Of a stretch of DNA of 64,000 nt, positions 63,685-64,000 are shown in pieces. This DNA is from Starkeya sp. ORNL1 (lineage in GTDB: Bacteria; Pseudomonadota; Alphaproteobacteria; Rhizobiales; Xanthobacteraceae). The DNA lies in NCBI RefSeq assembly GCF_012971745.1, contig NZ_CP048834.1, forward strand, positions 1,674,001 to 1,738,000. Reading direction: 5' to 3'. Under the pieces are notes generated by a model. That model saw only the letters and a list, made by a program, of their open reading frames with translations, was not told where the DNA came from and ran no database searches. The position numbers were made by a program, and so were the translations under genes. Each line of letters begins with the position of its first letter. Positions within the stretch are counted from its first letter, which is position 1.

Positions 63685-64000
63685 CTAGTTTTCCCTTATC
63701 CTCACGGGCTCCGGCGCGCGTGGCTCCAGATAAGTCTGTTGCAAGCGCGGGCCTTCTGGCCGATTGACGGAACTGGGTTGCAGAAAATAATTGTCGGCGT
63801 CCAGCATAAATGCGCGTACCTCGGGTGATTTTTCTCCTGTGAAACGTCCGATATCGTTCCACCACACGACGACGGGAATTCTGTGCCATATCTATGGTCG
63901 AATCGATAAGCATCCAGTCGCCGTCCGGAGCCAAAAGCTCAAGATCATGCGGGTTCCCTCGTAGTAACGGTCCCTCTACCGTGGTTCTATCTTCGTAAGA
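63685..64000 (-). pseudogene. Partial, apparently frameshifted gene at the right edge
   Basis: Entering from the right edge, one frame reads NPHDLELLAPDGDWMLIDST up to about 63880 and then degrades. A second frame takes over at about 63867 (VVVWWNDIGRFTGEKSPEVR, then AFMLDADNYFLQPSSVN), ending in TAG at 63685-63687, two bases before the TPR gene. No single frame is open across both parts, so a single-base change near 63865-63880 (within CGTCGTCGTGTGG) is likely, or two overlapping genes exist. Family not recognised. Confidence 0.45.

Overview
The window looks like chromosome from a GC-rich alphaproteobacterium of the order Hyphomicrobiales (Rhizobiales). The case rests on codon use, on the gene neighbourhood gph - rpiA - DUF2059 - gor, on small secreted families common in that order (DUF2865, DUF992, CreA, L,D-transpeptidases), and on many short palindromic repeats between genes. 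I cannot fix the genus from the sequence alone.

Layout. 1-7.8 kb: start of an HxlR regulator, a glutathione S-transferase, an ECF42-type sigma factor with its YCII/DGPF partner, DoxX, a membrane protein, an L,D-transpeptidase and a secreted SH3 protein. 7.87-13.6 kb: an accessory island of lower GC. It holds a SIR2-like (DUF4917) gene split by an IS5-family element, lies between extra copies of the L,D-transpeptidase 3' end, and ends with a tightly overlapping four-gene operon. That operon encodes a STAS-like (DUF4325) protein with a winged helix, a small unknown protein, a cysteine-rich DUF4417-like protein and a stand-alone GHKL ATPase. It is the best candidate here for an undescribed system. 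13.6-43.3 kb: mostly housekeeping genes: an Atm1-like exporter with an ArsR repressor, LOG, MscS, cimA, cysS, creA, gltX, nadE, an HxlR/oxidoreductase pair, an FAD monooxygenase, class II DAHP synthase, gor, a tripartite tricarboxylate transporter (TctC/B/A), DUF2059, rpiA and gph.

43.7-48 kb: tRNA-Val(CAC), followed by a gene-poor stretch with two tiny ORFs that match the lasso-peptide leader pattern without a biosynthetic cluster, then DUF992, a LysE-type exporter and a secreted ricin-B-type lectin. 48.3-64 kb: a large secreted repeat protein, DUF3175, a GlsB/YeaQ protein, a sulfatase, DUF2278 with a C-terminal lamin-tail-like domain, a glycosyltransferase next to a glycogen-debranching-type enzyme, an FAD-linked oxidoreductase, polyphosphate kinase 2, a 27-residue membrane peptide, and at the right edge a TPR gene downstream of a frameshifted gene.

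About 17 copies or part copies of one ~100 bp palindromic repeat lie only between genes. Two are themselves interrupted by a second small element with GAGCCTGA-type inverted ends and a 3-bp target duplication, which gives an order of insertion. All calls come from reading the sequence and translations; no database search was possible.
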